This document shows, one piece after another, positions 34,658 to 42,314 of a stretch of 64,000 nt of DNA. Position numbers and translations under genes: made by a program. Position 1 is the stretch's first letter, and the number at the start of each line of letters is the position of its first letter. Source of the stretch: Amycolatopsis pretoriensis (GTDB lineage Bacteria > Actinomycetota > Actinomycetes > Mycobacteriales > Pseudonocardiaceae); assembly GCF_900107925.1 (NCBI RefSeq), contig NZ_FNUJ01000001.1, positions 930,001 through 994,000 of the forward strand, read 5' to 3'. A model generated the notes under the pieces. The model saw only the letters and a program-made list of their open reading frames with translations, was not told the origin of the DNA and ran no database searches.

Positions 34658-35601
34658 GGGCCCTCCGGATCGACCGCGTCGCGGTCCGCCCAGAACGGCT
34701 CCACCAGGGCGCGCAGTTCGGCCGCGCCCACTTTGTCCACCAGCGCGACCGCCGCCAGGTTGTCGGTGAGCTGCTCGACGCTGGTGGCGCCGAACAACGT
34801 CGTCGTGTTCGCCGGGTGCGTGAGGGTGAAGGCCAGGCACAGCTGGGCCGGCGTCGCCCCGACGCTCGCGGCGGCCTTCGCGAGCCCGGCCGCCGAGTCC
34901 GCGATCCGCTGCCGGACGTCGCCGGGGTCCCGGCCGACCTGGCGCCCGCCCTTCCCAAGCAGCACCCCGCCCTCGAAGACGTCGGACGCCTGCAGCGAAA
35001 CACCGAGGGAGAACACCGAGGCGAACGGGTCACCGTCCGGAATGGACCGGCGCGCGACGCTGTACTTGAGCTGCGCGATCGCCGGCCCGGGGACGCCGTC
35101 CGCGACGGCGAAGCCGTGCACCGCCTTGATCGCCGGCGCCGACCAGTTGTTGACGCCCCACTGTCCGATCAGGCCGGCCGAGTGCAGTTCGGCGAGGTCG
35201 GTGACGAGAGCGTGCAGGTCGGTGTCGTCGCGCCGCAGGTCGCCGAGGATGACGAGGTCGGCGTGCGAGACACCGGCGCGGAAGAAAGCGTTCTCCAGCT
35301 GGGCGCGCAAGCTGTGCTCGGGGTAGCCCTCGAGCCACAGCTTCGCCGACAGGAGGTAGTCCTCCCGGCGCAGGCCGGCGGCCCGGACCATGGCGGAGAA
35401 CAGCACGTCGGTGAACACGGGCGGGCTGCCGGGCAGGCCGTACACGCCGACGTCGAAGAGGCTGATCCCGGCGTCGACGGCCGTCTGCAGCAGCGAAACG
35501 GCCTCGCGGAAGTCCATCCGGTCGTAGGTGTGCCACGAGCCGAGGGACAGGACGCCGGTGAGCGGGCCGTCGCGGCCGATGCGGCGCTGGGGGATGCGCA
35601 C
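34654..35601 (-). CDS. Aldo/keto reductase-family protein lacking the usual catalytic histidine
   Basis: The 315-residue protein has the AKR (beta/alpha)8 fold and retains Asp50 and Tyr54 (LFDVGVYG) and Lys87 (SAKLW) of the catalytic tetrad. The fourth position, normally a His at the end of a DLYxxH-like strand, reads Gly120-Asp121 (ADLVILGD). The C-terminal cofactor region includes LFGATSVEQLTDNL. The GTG at 35601 follows AGGAG. It is the middle gene of a leftward three-gene operon. It closely resembles the protein at 38834-39760, including the missing His. Activity may be altered, for example as an isomerase, lyase or slow reductase. Confidence 0.8.
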   Translation of the reverse strand: MRIPQRRIGRDGPLTGVLSLGSWHTYDRMDFREAVSLLQTAVDAGISLFDVGVYGLPGSPPVFTDVLFSAMVRAAGLRREDYLLSAKLWLEGYPEHSLRAQLENAFFRAGVSHADLVILGDLRRDDTDLHALVTDLAELHSAGLIGQWGVNNWSAPAIKAVHGFAVADGVPGPAIAQLKYSVARRSIPDGDPFASVFSLGVSLQASDVFEGGVLLGKGGRQVGRDPGDVRQRIADSAAGLAKAAASVGATPAQLCLAFTLTHPANTTTLFGATSVEQLTDNLAAVALVDKVGAAELRALVEPFWADRDAVDPEGP

Positions 35602-35609
35602 GGGAACTC

Positions 35610-36719
35610 CTAGGGAAGTCGGGGATCGATGACGGCTTTGAGCTCGCCGAGGCGGGACATCGACTCGACGGCGGCGGACGCGCCGGCCAGTCCGACCGGC
35701 GCGCTGAACAGCTCCGCCCAGGGCATCCGCGCGGAGAAGGCGCGGAAGAACTCGACCGAGCGGTGGTAGTCGGCGATGTCGCCGTTGAGCGAGCCGGCGA
35801 TCGTCAGCTCCTTGCCCATCACCGTGCCCAGCGGCACCGGGGAGGGTGCCGGACCGGTCGACCCGACGATCGCGACCGTCCCGCGCTGGGCGGCGAACGC
35901 GACGGCTTCCGCGCCGACGGTCGGGCCGCCGGCGAAGTCGAAGACGTGGTCCGCGCCGCGGCCGCCGGTCAGCTCGCGCACGCGCTCGACGCGTTCGTCC
36001 GGAGTGGACTCGACGGACACGGTCGCGGTGGCCCCGAACCGTTCGGCCACCGCCAGCCGGTCGTCGGGGCCGCCGATCGTGATCACCGTCCCGGCGCCGC
36101 AGAGGCGTGCGACCGCCGTGGCGAACACGCCGAGCGCGCCGGCGCCCTGGACGACGACGGTCGCGTTCGGACGGATGCCGCCGGACCGCGCGACCGCCCG
36201 CAGCACGGTTTTGCCCGCGCAGCCGGACATCGACGCCCACGTGTCCTCGACGTCGTCCGGCAGCAGGAGCTTCGCCGCGCCCGGCGTGACGTAGCAGTAC
36301 CGCGCCAGCCCGCCGGTGGCGTAGGGGAACCGATCCGATCGCTGGAGGAAGCCGTAGCCGCGGCTTTCGCACGCGACTGGCTCCCGCAGGATCGTGCAGC
36401 CGTGACACTTCCCGCACGTCGATTCCGACCAGCCGATCCGGTCGCCGCTCCGGATCTCCCGGCCGAGCGTGTCGGTCGTCCCGGGTCCGGTGGCGACGAC
36501 TTCGCCGACCATCTCGTGTCCCAGCACCATCGGCAGCATGCCGGGCAGGCTCATCTGCCCGGTCCACAGGTGGACGTCGGTGCCGCACAACGTCGTGCAG
36601 GTGAGCCGGACGAGTGCCGCGCCGGGCTCCGGTTCGGCCGGGAGGGGCAGCTCGCGCAGTTCGAGGGGCGCGTGGTGGCCGGTGAGGACGGCGGCCTCCG
36701 TATGGGTGGGCAGAGCCAT
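35610..36719 (-). CDS. Zinc-dependent medium-chain alcohol dehydrogenase
   Basis: The 369-residue protein is a classical MDR enzyme: catalytic zinc ligand Cys45 (CTTLCGTD), His68 in LGHEMVG, four structural zinc cysteines (102, 105, 108, 117) and a Rossmann domain with VVVQGAGALGVFATAVA. It would oxidise an alcohol or reduce an aldehyde with NAD(P). It begins a leftward operon (ADH, AKR-like, esterase). A TAGACT -10 lies six bases before the ATG with no ribosome site, implying a leaderless message. The operator at 36729-36740 overlaps that -10, so a TetR-type repressor would shut it off. Confidence 0.85.
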   Translation of the reverse strand: MALPTHTEAAVLTGHHAPLELRELPLPAEPEPGAALVRLTCTTLCGTDVHLWTGQMSLPGMLPMVLGHEMVGEVVATGPGTTDTLGREIRSGDRIGWSESTCGKCHGCTILREPVACESRGYGFLQRSDRFPYATGGLARYCYVTPGAAKLLLPDDVEDTWASMSGCAGKTVLRAVARSGGIRPNATVVVQGAGALGVFATAVARLCGAGTVITIGGPDDRLAVAERFGATATVSVESTPDERVERVRELTGGRGADHVFDFAGGPTVGAEAVAFAAQRGTVAIVGSTGPAPSPVPLGTVMGKELTIAGSLNGDIADYHRSVEFFRAFSARMPWAELFSAPVGLAGASAAVESMSRLGELKAVIDPRLP

Positions 36720-36725
36720 CTTTTT

Positions 36726-36740
36726 AGTCTACAGTCGTGG
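36726..36740. promoter_or_regulatory. CTAC-N4-GTGG operator and divergent promoters between ADH and amidohydrolase genes
   Basis: CTACAGTCGTGG (36729-36740) has one mismatch to CTAC-N4-GTAG. It overlaps a leftward TAGACT -10 (36731-36726), placed for leaderless start of the ADH gene, and a rightward TACAGT -10 (36730-36735) for the amidohydrolase gene. One bound dimer could repress both directions. Same motif as at 38790, 45688, 45733, 45807 and 48357. Confidence 0.65.
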
Positions 36741-36769
36741 AAGAAAAAGTCCAGGGCCGGGAGGAAACC

Positions 36770-38059
36770 ATGACGGCACAACGCATCCGGCCGGCGGACC
36801 TGGTGGTCCACGGGGGCCGGGTCCAGACGTTCGACGCCGTGGGCACGGTGGTGGACGGCCTGGCCGTGCGGGACGGCCGCATCGCCGCCGTCGAGGACGT
36901 CACCGGCCACATCGGACCGGACACCGAGGTGCTCGACCTCGCCGGCCGCACGGTGCTGCCCGGCATCAACGACGCGCACCTGCACGCCACCTGGCTCGGC
37001 GCGCGCTGGCCGCACCCGCTGCTCGGCGCGCCGCACGAGGAAACGCCGGTGGTGACGGCCGAAGACCGCCGGGCCGCCATCCTGCGCGCCGGGGACGTCT
37101 GCGCGGCGCTCGGCATCACCAGCTACACCGAACCCGGGCTCGGTCCTGGCGAGACCGGGTGCTTCTCGGCGGAAGTCCTCGACGAGTACGCGGCTCTGCA
37201 CCGCGAAGGCCGGCTGCGGGCGCGCGTCACCGTGCTGCGCCTGTTCGGCCTCTTGGACGGCGCCAGTTCGCTGGCGGGTTTCACGCGTGGCCTCGCCACT
37301 CCGGTGCCGGACGCGGATCCGGAATGGCTCGCCGTCCCCGGCGTCAAGATCTTCGCCGACGGGATCCCGCCGATGCGCACGGCGTGGACGCACCACTGCT
37401 ACGCCGACGGCACGCACGGTGCCCTGCTCGTCGACGGCCCCGGCGACGACGAACGCGCGGCCGCCCTGGCGGCGATGATCTCCTCGGCGCACGACGCCGG
37501 GCTGGTCGTCGGCGTGCACGCGACCGGCGAACGCAGCATCGAGGCCGCGCTGGAGCACCTGCGGGCCGGCGACCACATCGTGCACGGCGACCTCGTCACG
37601 CCCGCGCAGCTGCGGCGGATGGCTTCGCGACGAGTCGGCCTGACCACGCAACCGGTCATCGCCACCGCGATGCGGCCGATGGTCGCCACGGCGCTCGGCG
37701 ACGACGTCGCCGCGAAGGCCTGGCCGCTGCGGGACATCCTGGACGCCGGGATCCAGCTCACCCTCAGCAGTGACGCGCCGGTCGTCACACCCGACTGGCG
37801 GGTCCACCTCGCCGCGGCGGGGGAGTTGCTGGGCGCGCGGGGTGGCACGCCCGAGCTGACCGCGCGGCTGCTCCGGTGCTACACGACCGAAGCCGCCGCG
37901 CAGGACGGATCCGCGGGGTGGAAAGGCTCCTTGGAGCCGGGGAAGGTGGCCGACTTCTGCGTCCTGGACGATGATCCCCTCGGCGTCGCGCTGGGCGACC
38001 TGCCGTCGGTCGCGGTCGAGCTGACCGTGACCGGCGGCCGGATCGTCCACAAGGGATAG
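36770..38059 (+). CDS. Amidohydrolase-superfamily metal-dependent hydrolase (YtcJ/imidazolonepropionase-like)
   Basis: The 429-residue protein has the amidohydrolase beta-sandwich N-terminus (LVVHGGRVQTFDA), the HxH metal motif in INDAHLHA (His70, His72), later histidines in VHATGE and IVHGDL, and the metal/catalytic Asp in LSSDAPV. Relatives hydrolyse amide, lactam or formyl bonds of small molecules. The ATG at 36770 has a GGGAGGAAA site. It is divergent from the ADH operon over the shared operator and ends exactly where the convergent SDR gene ends (38059/38060). Its substrate is unknown; within the regulon it is a candidate for the entry hydrolysis step. Confidence 0.8.
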   Translation: MTAQRIRPADLVVHGGRVQTFDAVGTVVDGLAVRDGRIAAVEDVTGHIGPDTEVLDLAGRTVLPGINDAHLHATWLGARWPHPLLGAPHEETPVVTAEDRRAAILRAGDVCAALGITSYTEPGLGPGETGCFSAEVLDEYAALHREGRLRARVTVLRLFGLLDGASSLAGFTRGLATPVPDADPEWLAVPGVKIFADGIPPMRTAWTHHCYADGTHGALLVDGPGDDERAAALAAMISSAHDAGLVVGVHATGERSIEAALEHLRAGDHIVHGDLVTPAQLRRMASRRVGLTTQPVIATAMRPMVATALGDDVAAKAWPLRDILDAGIQLTLSSDAPVVTPDWRVHLAAAGELLGARGGTPELTARLLRCYTTEAAAQDGSAGWKGSLEPGKVADFCVLDDDPLGVALGDLPSVAVELTVTGGRIVHKG

Positions 38060-38788
38060 TCAGGTGAGCAGCTGGCCGCCGTCGACCGCGAGGCTCACGC
38101 CGGTGATGTGGGCCGCGCCCGCCAGGAACACCACGGCGGGTACGACGTCCCCGACCTCGGCGATCCGGCCCAGGGGAATCCTCGACTCCCAGGCCGCGCG
38201 AGCCGCGGCGTCGGCGGCGAAACCGGCCGTCATCGGCGTGAGCACCGGCCCGGGGGCGACGGCGTTCACCCGGATTCCGTGCGGCGCCAGTTCCAGGGCC
38301 GCGGACCGGGTCAGCGCGTCGACCGCCGCCTTCGTGGCCTCGTAGTGGCCGAGCCCGGGCGTCGGTTGCCGGCCGCCGATCGACGAGACGTTCACGATCG
38401 CGCCGCGCGTGCCGGCCGCGACCATGTGCGCGCCGATCGCGCGGGTCATCAGGAACGTCCCGCGGAAGTTGACTCGCACGCACCGGTCGAAGACATCGAC
38501 GTCCAAGTCGGTCAGCAGCCCGCCGCCGCCCGCGAGGCCGGCGTTGTTGACGAGGACGTCGACCGGCCCGAACCGGTCCGCGACCAGGGAGACGGCCGAG
38601 TCGACCGAGGCCGGGTCCGAGATGTCCAGTTCGACGTGCTCGGCCCCGATCTCGCGGGCGACGTCGTGCGCCGCGCGGACGTCCACATCGGCGACGACCA
38701 CCCGGTCGCCCTCGCCGAGAAACGCTTCGGCGACACTCCGGCCGATTCCGCTCGCGCCCCCGGTGACCACCACGATCCGTGTTTTCAT
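38060..38788 (-). CDS. Short-chain dehydrogenase/reductase (classical)
   Basis: The 242-residue protein is a classical SDR. It has the TGGASGIG cofactor motif near the N-terminus, an acidic residue after beta-2 (VVADVD) indicating NAD preference, NNAG, a catalytic serine in VNVSS and the YEATK active-site Tyr-Lys. Length is normal. No ribosome site precedes the ATG at 38788; TACGAT lies six bases upstream, consistent with leaderless transcription, and is overlapped by the CTAC-N4-GTAG operator. It is divergent from the second AKR-like gene. An earlier in-frame start would run through the operator and is unlikely. Confidence 0.87.
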   Translation of the reverse strand: MKTRIVVVTGGASGIGRSVAEAFLGEGDRVVVADVDVRAAHDVAREIGAEHVELDISDPASVDSAVSLVADRFGPVDVLVNNAGLAGGGGLLTDLDVDVFDRCVRVNFRGTFLMTRAIGAHMVAAGTRGAIVNVSSIGGRQPTPGLGHYEATKAAVDALTRSAALELAPHGIRVNAVAPGPVLTPMTAGFAADAAARAAWESRIPLGRIAEVGDVVPAVVFLAGAAHITGVSLAVDGGQLLT

Positions 38789-38789
38789 T

Positions 38790-38801
38790 CTACAATCGTA
38801 G
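38790..38801. promoter_or_regulatory. CTAC-N4-GTAG operator between SDR and AKR-like genes
   Basis: CTACAATCGTAG is an exact copy of the motif. It overlaps a rightward TACAAT -10 (38791-38796, 5 of 6 matches) for the AKR-like gene and a leftward TACGAT -10 (38800-38795) for the SDR gene, whose ATG follows after six bases. Both promoters would be closed by one bound repressor. Confidence 0.75.
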
Positions 38802-38833
38802 ACGAACGAAGTGCCGGTACGAAAGGAAAACCC

Positions 38834-39760
38834 GTGAGCGTGCTCGGAAACTCGGTCTTCGGCCTCGGTTCGTGGAACACCTGGGACCGGATGGCCCCCG
38901 GCGACGCCGCCCGGCTGCTGCGGACCGCCGTCGACGCCGGCGTCACGCTGTTCGACGTCGCCCACTACGACTTCGGCCCGCACGCCGAGAACTCGCGCAC
39001 CGACATCCTCTTCGGCGAGGCCGTCCGGGAAGCCGGGATCGCCCGCGACGACTACGTGCTCTGCGGGAAGCTGTGGCTGTGGGACTACCCGCGCAGCGGG
39101 TTCGCCGAACAGCTCGAGACGTCGCTGGGCCGGATCGGCACCGGGCACGCGGACCTCGTCGTCGTGGGGGACTACCGGGAGCGTCCGGACATCCCGCGGG
39201 TCGTCACGGAGGTGGCCGAGCAGGTGCGGGCCGGGACGATCGGCGGCTGGGGCGTCAACAACTGGCTCGCGGCCGACCTCGATCTCGCCTACGAGTTCGC
39301 CGCCCGCGAAGGCCTGCCGGCGCCGGAGTTCGCGCAGCTGAAGTACTCCGTCGCCCGCCGTTCGATGGCCGAAGGCGAGTACTACGGCAAGCACATCGCG
39401 AGCGGCCGCCTGGTCCTGCAGGCCTCGGACGTCTTCGAAGGCGGCGTCCTGCTGGGCAATGCGGCACCGGCGCGGAAGATCGGCGCCGACGTCGGCGGGA
39501 TCCGCGAGTCCATCGTGGACGCTTCCGCCGAGCTGGGCACGATCGCGGCGGACTTCGGCGCGACGCGAGCCCAGCTGGCCCTGGCGTTCTGCCTGGCGTA
39601 CGCGCCGGTGGCGAACGTCCTGTTCGGAGTCAGCCGTGAGTCCCAGCTGACCGACAACCTGGCCGCCCTCGACCTGGCTCGCGAGCACGGTTCCGAGATC
39701 CGCACGGCGGTCGACCACCTCTGGCTGGACCGCGAAGTGAACCCCGACGGCACCTGGTGA
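38834..39760 (+). CDS. Aldo/keto reductase-family protein lacking the usual catalytic histidine (second copy)
   Basis: The 308-residue protein retains Asp41 and Tyr45 (LFDVAHYD) and Lys79 (CGKLW) of the AKR tetrad. Like the protein at 34654-35601 it has Gly112-Asp113 (ADLVVVGD) where the catalytic His normally stands. The two share long stretches (GGWGVNNW-like, AQLKYSVARRS, LQASDVFEGGVLLG) and are clearly paralogues or recent family members. The GTG at 38834 follows GAAAGGAAAA. It is transcribed from the operator-controlled promoter shared with the SDR. Its stop codon forms the outer end of a 50-base palindrome. Confidence 0.8.
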   Translation: MSVLGNSVFGLGSWNTWDRMAPGDAARLLRTAVDAGVTLFDVAHYDFGPHAENSRTDILFGEAVREAGIARDDYVLCGKLWLWDYPRSGFAEQLETSLGRIGTGHADLVVVGDYRERPDIPRVVTEVAEQVRAGTIGGWGVNNWLAADLDLAYEFAAREGLPAPEFAQLKYSVARRSMAEGEYYGKHIASGRLVLQASDVFEGGVLLGNAAPARKIGADVGGIRESIVDASAELGTIAADFGATRAQLALAFCLAYAPVANVLFGVSRESQLTDNLAALDLAREHGSEIRTAVDHLWLDREVNPDGTW

Positions 39761-39807
39761 CGAGAAGGGGCGGCACTTTCACGTGAAAGTGCCGCCCCTT
39801 CTCGTCA
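39758..39807. terminator. 50-bp perfect palindrome, bidirectional terminator containing both stop codons
   Basis: Two perfect 25-base arms meet with no spacer at ...CACTTTCAC/GTGAAAGTG.... The outermost triplets are the TGA stop codons of the convergent AKR-like and alpha/beta-hydrolase genes. As RNA it forms a very stable hairpin in either direction and fills the whole 44-base gap. Confidence 0.85.
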
Positions 39808-40527
39808 GGGGGTGTCGAGGAAGGTGAGGGCCGCCGTGCGGAAGGGGAAGCAGCGCAGGGCAGCGCCGTGGTCGCCCGGCACCAGGAGGAGGTCGCTGCC
39901 CGGCACCAGCGGCACCAGGCTTTCGATGCCCCGGCTGATCGGGTCGTCCCGGCCGGCGACGAACCGCGTCGGCACGGTGATCGTCCCGACGCGCGGCGCG
40001 AACGGCTCCCGGCGCAGACCCTCGATGCAGTGCGCGAGCGCGACCGGGTCCCGGCCTGGAGCCGTGATCATCCGGGCGATCGCCGCCGTCAGCGGGTCTG
40101 AGGGGAGCTTCCCGCCGCCGGCGAAGCCCAGCGCCGCCTCGACGTCGACCGCGCCGAACGGCTCGTGCGGGCTGATCCCGGCCAGCACCAGGCGCCGAAC
40201 GGGCAGCAGCGCGGGCAGTTCCCACGCCAGCCGCGCGCCGAGCGAGTAGCCGACGACGTCCACTTCGGACACGTCACCGACCGCCGACGCCAGTTCCTTC
40301 ACCACCGCCTGCGGGGTCGCGTCGGCCGGCGCCGGGCTGGAGCCGTGCCCGGGCAGGTCGGGCACCAGCACCGGACGGCCGGACGCGGTGAGCGCCGCCG
40401 GCCAGCCCGTGCTGACCCAGTCGGTGTGCCCGTCGGAGGCGAACCCGTGCAGCAGCAACACCGGCGGTCCGGTGGGCGAGCCGCCCGGAGCGAACCGGCG
40501 CACGGCCAGGGAAGTCGGGAGCGTCAA
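39805..40527 (-). CDS. Alpha/beta-fold hydrolase
   Basis: The 240-residue protein is a typical alpha/beta hydrolase with the HGF oxyanion segment (LLLHGFASDGHTDW), the nucleophile serine in GYSLGAR, an Asp in AGRDDPI and the catalytic His in PGDHGAA. A TTG at 40527 is favoured because AGAAAGG lies six bases upstream and nothing better starts the frame. The gap to the upstream permease gene is only 15 bases, so it is the last gene of the leftward ABC transporter operon. It may hydrolyse the imported compound, but its acyl or ester substrate is unknown. Confidence 0.82.
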   Translation of the reverse strand: MTLPTSLAVRRFAPGGSPTGPPVLLLHGFASDGHTDWVSTGWPAALTASGRPVLVPDLPGHGSSPAPADATPQAVVKELASAVGDVSEVDVVGYSLGARLAWELPALLPVRRLVLAGISPHEPFGAVDVEAALGFAGGGKLPSDPLTAAIARMITAPGRDPVALAHCIEGLRREPFAPRVGTITVPTRFVAGRDDPISRGIESLVPLVPGSDLLLVPGDHGAALRCFPFRTAALTFLDTP

Positions 40528-40542
40528 GGAAGCCCTTTCTGA

Positions 40543-41373
40543 CTAGGAACGGCGGAGTCGTTGCAGCTCGCTGAGCGTGCGGGCCCGGGCGTCGACGGCG
40601 AGCCGCAGCGCCGAACCGGCGAGGTTGAGGAGGAAGACGCAGACCATGATCGTCACGCCCGGCACCACGACCAGCCACGGCGCGACGACCAGGTACGAAC
40701 GTCCTTCGGCGATCATGTTCCCCCAGGTCGGGGTGGGCGGGGCGATCCCGAGGCCGAGGAAGCTCATGGCACCGTCGACGAGCATCGCGGCCGCCGCCAG
40801 GATGACGACCTGCACCAAAGCCAGCGGCAGCACGTTGGGGAACACGTGCACCAGCAGGATCTTCCGGCGGCTCATCCCGGACACGCGTGCGGCGCCGATG
40901 TACTGCCGGCCGGCGACGCCGAGCACGCGGCTGCGGATCACCCGCGCGGTGAACGGCGTGAAGATCACCGTCAGCGCGATCAGCTCGGTCCAGATGCTCG
41001 CGCCGAGCGAGATGGCCAGCGCCATCGCGAGGATGATCGCGGGGAACGACATCCACGCGTCCATCAGCCGCATCAGCACCGCGTCGGCCGCCCGGTAGAA
41101 GCCGCTGACCAGGCCGATCACCATGCCGGAGAACGCGGCGCACAGCGTGATCAGCGCGGACAGCCCGAGTGACGCGCGCCCGCCGGACACCAGCCGGGCG
41201 AGCACGTCCCGGCCGAACGAGTCGGTCCCGAGCGGGTGGGCGCCCGACGGCGGCAGCAGCCGGTGCACCGGGTCGGTCGCGCTGACGCTCGGCAGGACGA
41301 ACGGCAGCACCACGACGGCCAGCACGATCAGGCCGAGCAGCACGGAGGCGACGAGCAGGGTGCGGTTCCTCAT
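40543..41373 (-). CDS. Oligopeptide/nickel-type ABC transporter permease (DppC type)
   Basis: The 276-residue membrane protein has an N-terminal helix, the DppC-type LGTDSFGRDVLARLVSGGRASL segment in front of the transmembrane domain, about five further helices and the permease EAA-like loop (YIGAARVSGMSRRKILLVH). It pairs with the DppB-type permease encoded just upstream; its ATG lies in a four-base overlap with that gene. The transporter type handles peptides, nickel chelates, opines or plant-derived small molecules; the name alone does not identify the cargo. Confidence 0.85.
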   Translation of the reverse strand: MRNRTLLVASVLLGLIVLAVVVLPFVLPSVSATDPVHRLLPPSGAHPLGTDSFGRDVLARLVSGGRASLGLSALITLCAAFSGMVIGLVSGFYRAADAVLMRLMDAWMSFPAIILAMALAISLGASIWTELIALTVIFTPFTARVIRSRVLGVAGRQYIGAARVSGMSRRKILLVHVFPNVLPLALVQVVILAAAAMLVDGAMSFLGLGIAPPTPTWGNMIAEGRSYLVVAPWLVVVPGVTIMVCVFLLNLAGSALRLAVDARARTLSELQRLRRS

Positions 41374-42314
41374 GCCACCCGCACCTTCGGGTCGAGCAGC
41401 GCGTACGACAGGTCGACCAGCAGGTTGACCACGACGAACAGCACCGCGACGAACAACGTCACGCCCTGGATCAACGGGAAGTCGCGAGTGGACACCGCGC
41501 CCATGAGCAGGTGGCCCAGTCCCGGCACCACGAAGATCGACTCGATGATCACGATCCCGCCGACCAGCATGGCGAAGTTGCTGCCCAGCTGCGTGACCAG
41601 CGGCATCAGCGCGTTCGGCAGGACGTGCTTCAGCAGCACCCGCCGCTCGGGCAGGCCTTTGACGCGCGCGGTGCGCAGGTAGGCCAGCGGCAGTTCGCCG
41701 AGGACGCTCTCGCGCAACGTGAGGACGAACAACGCCGTCTGCCCGATCACCAGCACCGTCACCGGCAGCACCAGCGCGGGCACCGCGGCGACCGGGTCGG
41801 TCAGCAGGTCGTGGTAGCCGCTGGAGGGGAACCACCGCAGCGTCACCGAGAAGACGAGCACGAGCACCAGGGAGATCCAGAAGTCCGGCATCGCCATGCC
41901 GAGCGCCGAGAGCCGGTCGAGCGCGCGGGCCACCGGGTTGCGCGGCGACACCGCCTGCCACGCCGTGATCGCCACCGACAGGAAGAAGCTGATGACCGTC
42001 GACAGCACCGCCAGCGTCAACGTCGGCACGATGTGTGCGGCGACCACGTCGAGCACCGGCTGGTGGTAGGTGATCGACGTCCCGAAGTCGCCCCGCAGCA
42101 CGTGCCCGGCCCAGGTCAGGTACTGCTGCCAGAGCGAGCCGTCCAGGCCCAGGCTCGACCGCAGCGCGGCGACGTCCGCCGGGCGCGCGGTCGGGCCGAG
42201 GATGGCCTGGGCCGGGTCACCCGGGATCAGCCGGATGACGAAGAACATCATCGTGCCGACGATGACCAGTATGATCGCCAGATCGCGCAGCCGGCGCAGC
42301 AGCACGGCGGTCAT
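41370..42314 (-). CDS. Oligopeptide-type ABC transporter permease (DppB type)
   Basis: The 314-residue membrane protein shows the DppB/OppB pattern: first helix LAIILVIVGTMMFFVI followed by RLIPGDPAQAILG, then a periplasmic loop, five more helices, and the EAA loop AYLRTARVKGLPERRVLLKH. It overlaps its neighbours by four bases on both sides (ATGA), so it is strictly coupled to the solute-binding protein and DppC-type genes. No residues reveal the cargo. Confidence 0.85.
   Translation of the reverse strand: MTAVLLRRLRDLAIILVIVGTMMFFVIRLIPGDPAQAILGPTARPADVAALRSSLGLDGSLWQQYLTWAGHVLRGDFGTSITYHQPVLDVVAAHIVPTLTLAVLSTVISFFLSVAITAWQAVSPRNPVARALDRLSALGMAMPDFWISLVLVLVFSVTLRWFPSSGYHDLLTDPVAAVPALVLPVTVLVIGQTALFVLTLRESVLGELPLAYLRTARVKGLPERRVLLKHVLPNALMPLVTQLGSNFAMLVGGIVIIESIFVVPGLGHLLMGAVSTRDFPLIQGVTLFVAVLFVVVNLLVDLSYALLDPKVRVA

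Noticed and set aside
36737..36772. GTG start at 36737 for the amidohydrolase gene
   Set aside because: It lies inside the operator/promoter with no ribosome site; the ATG at 36770 has GGGAGGAAA.
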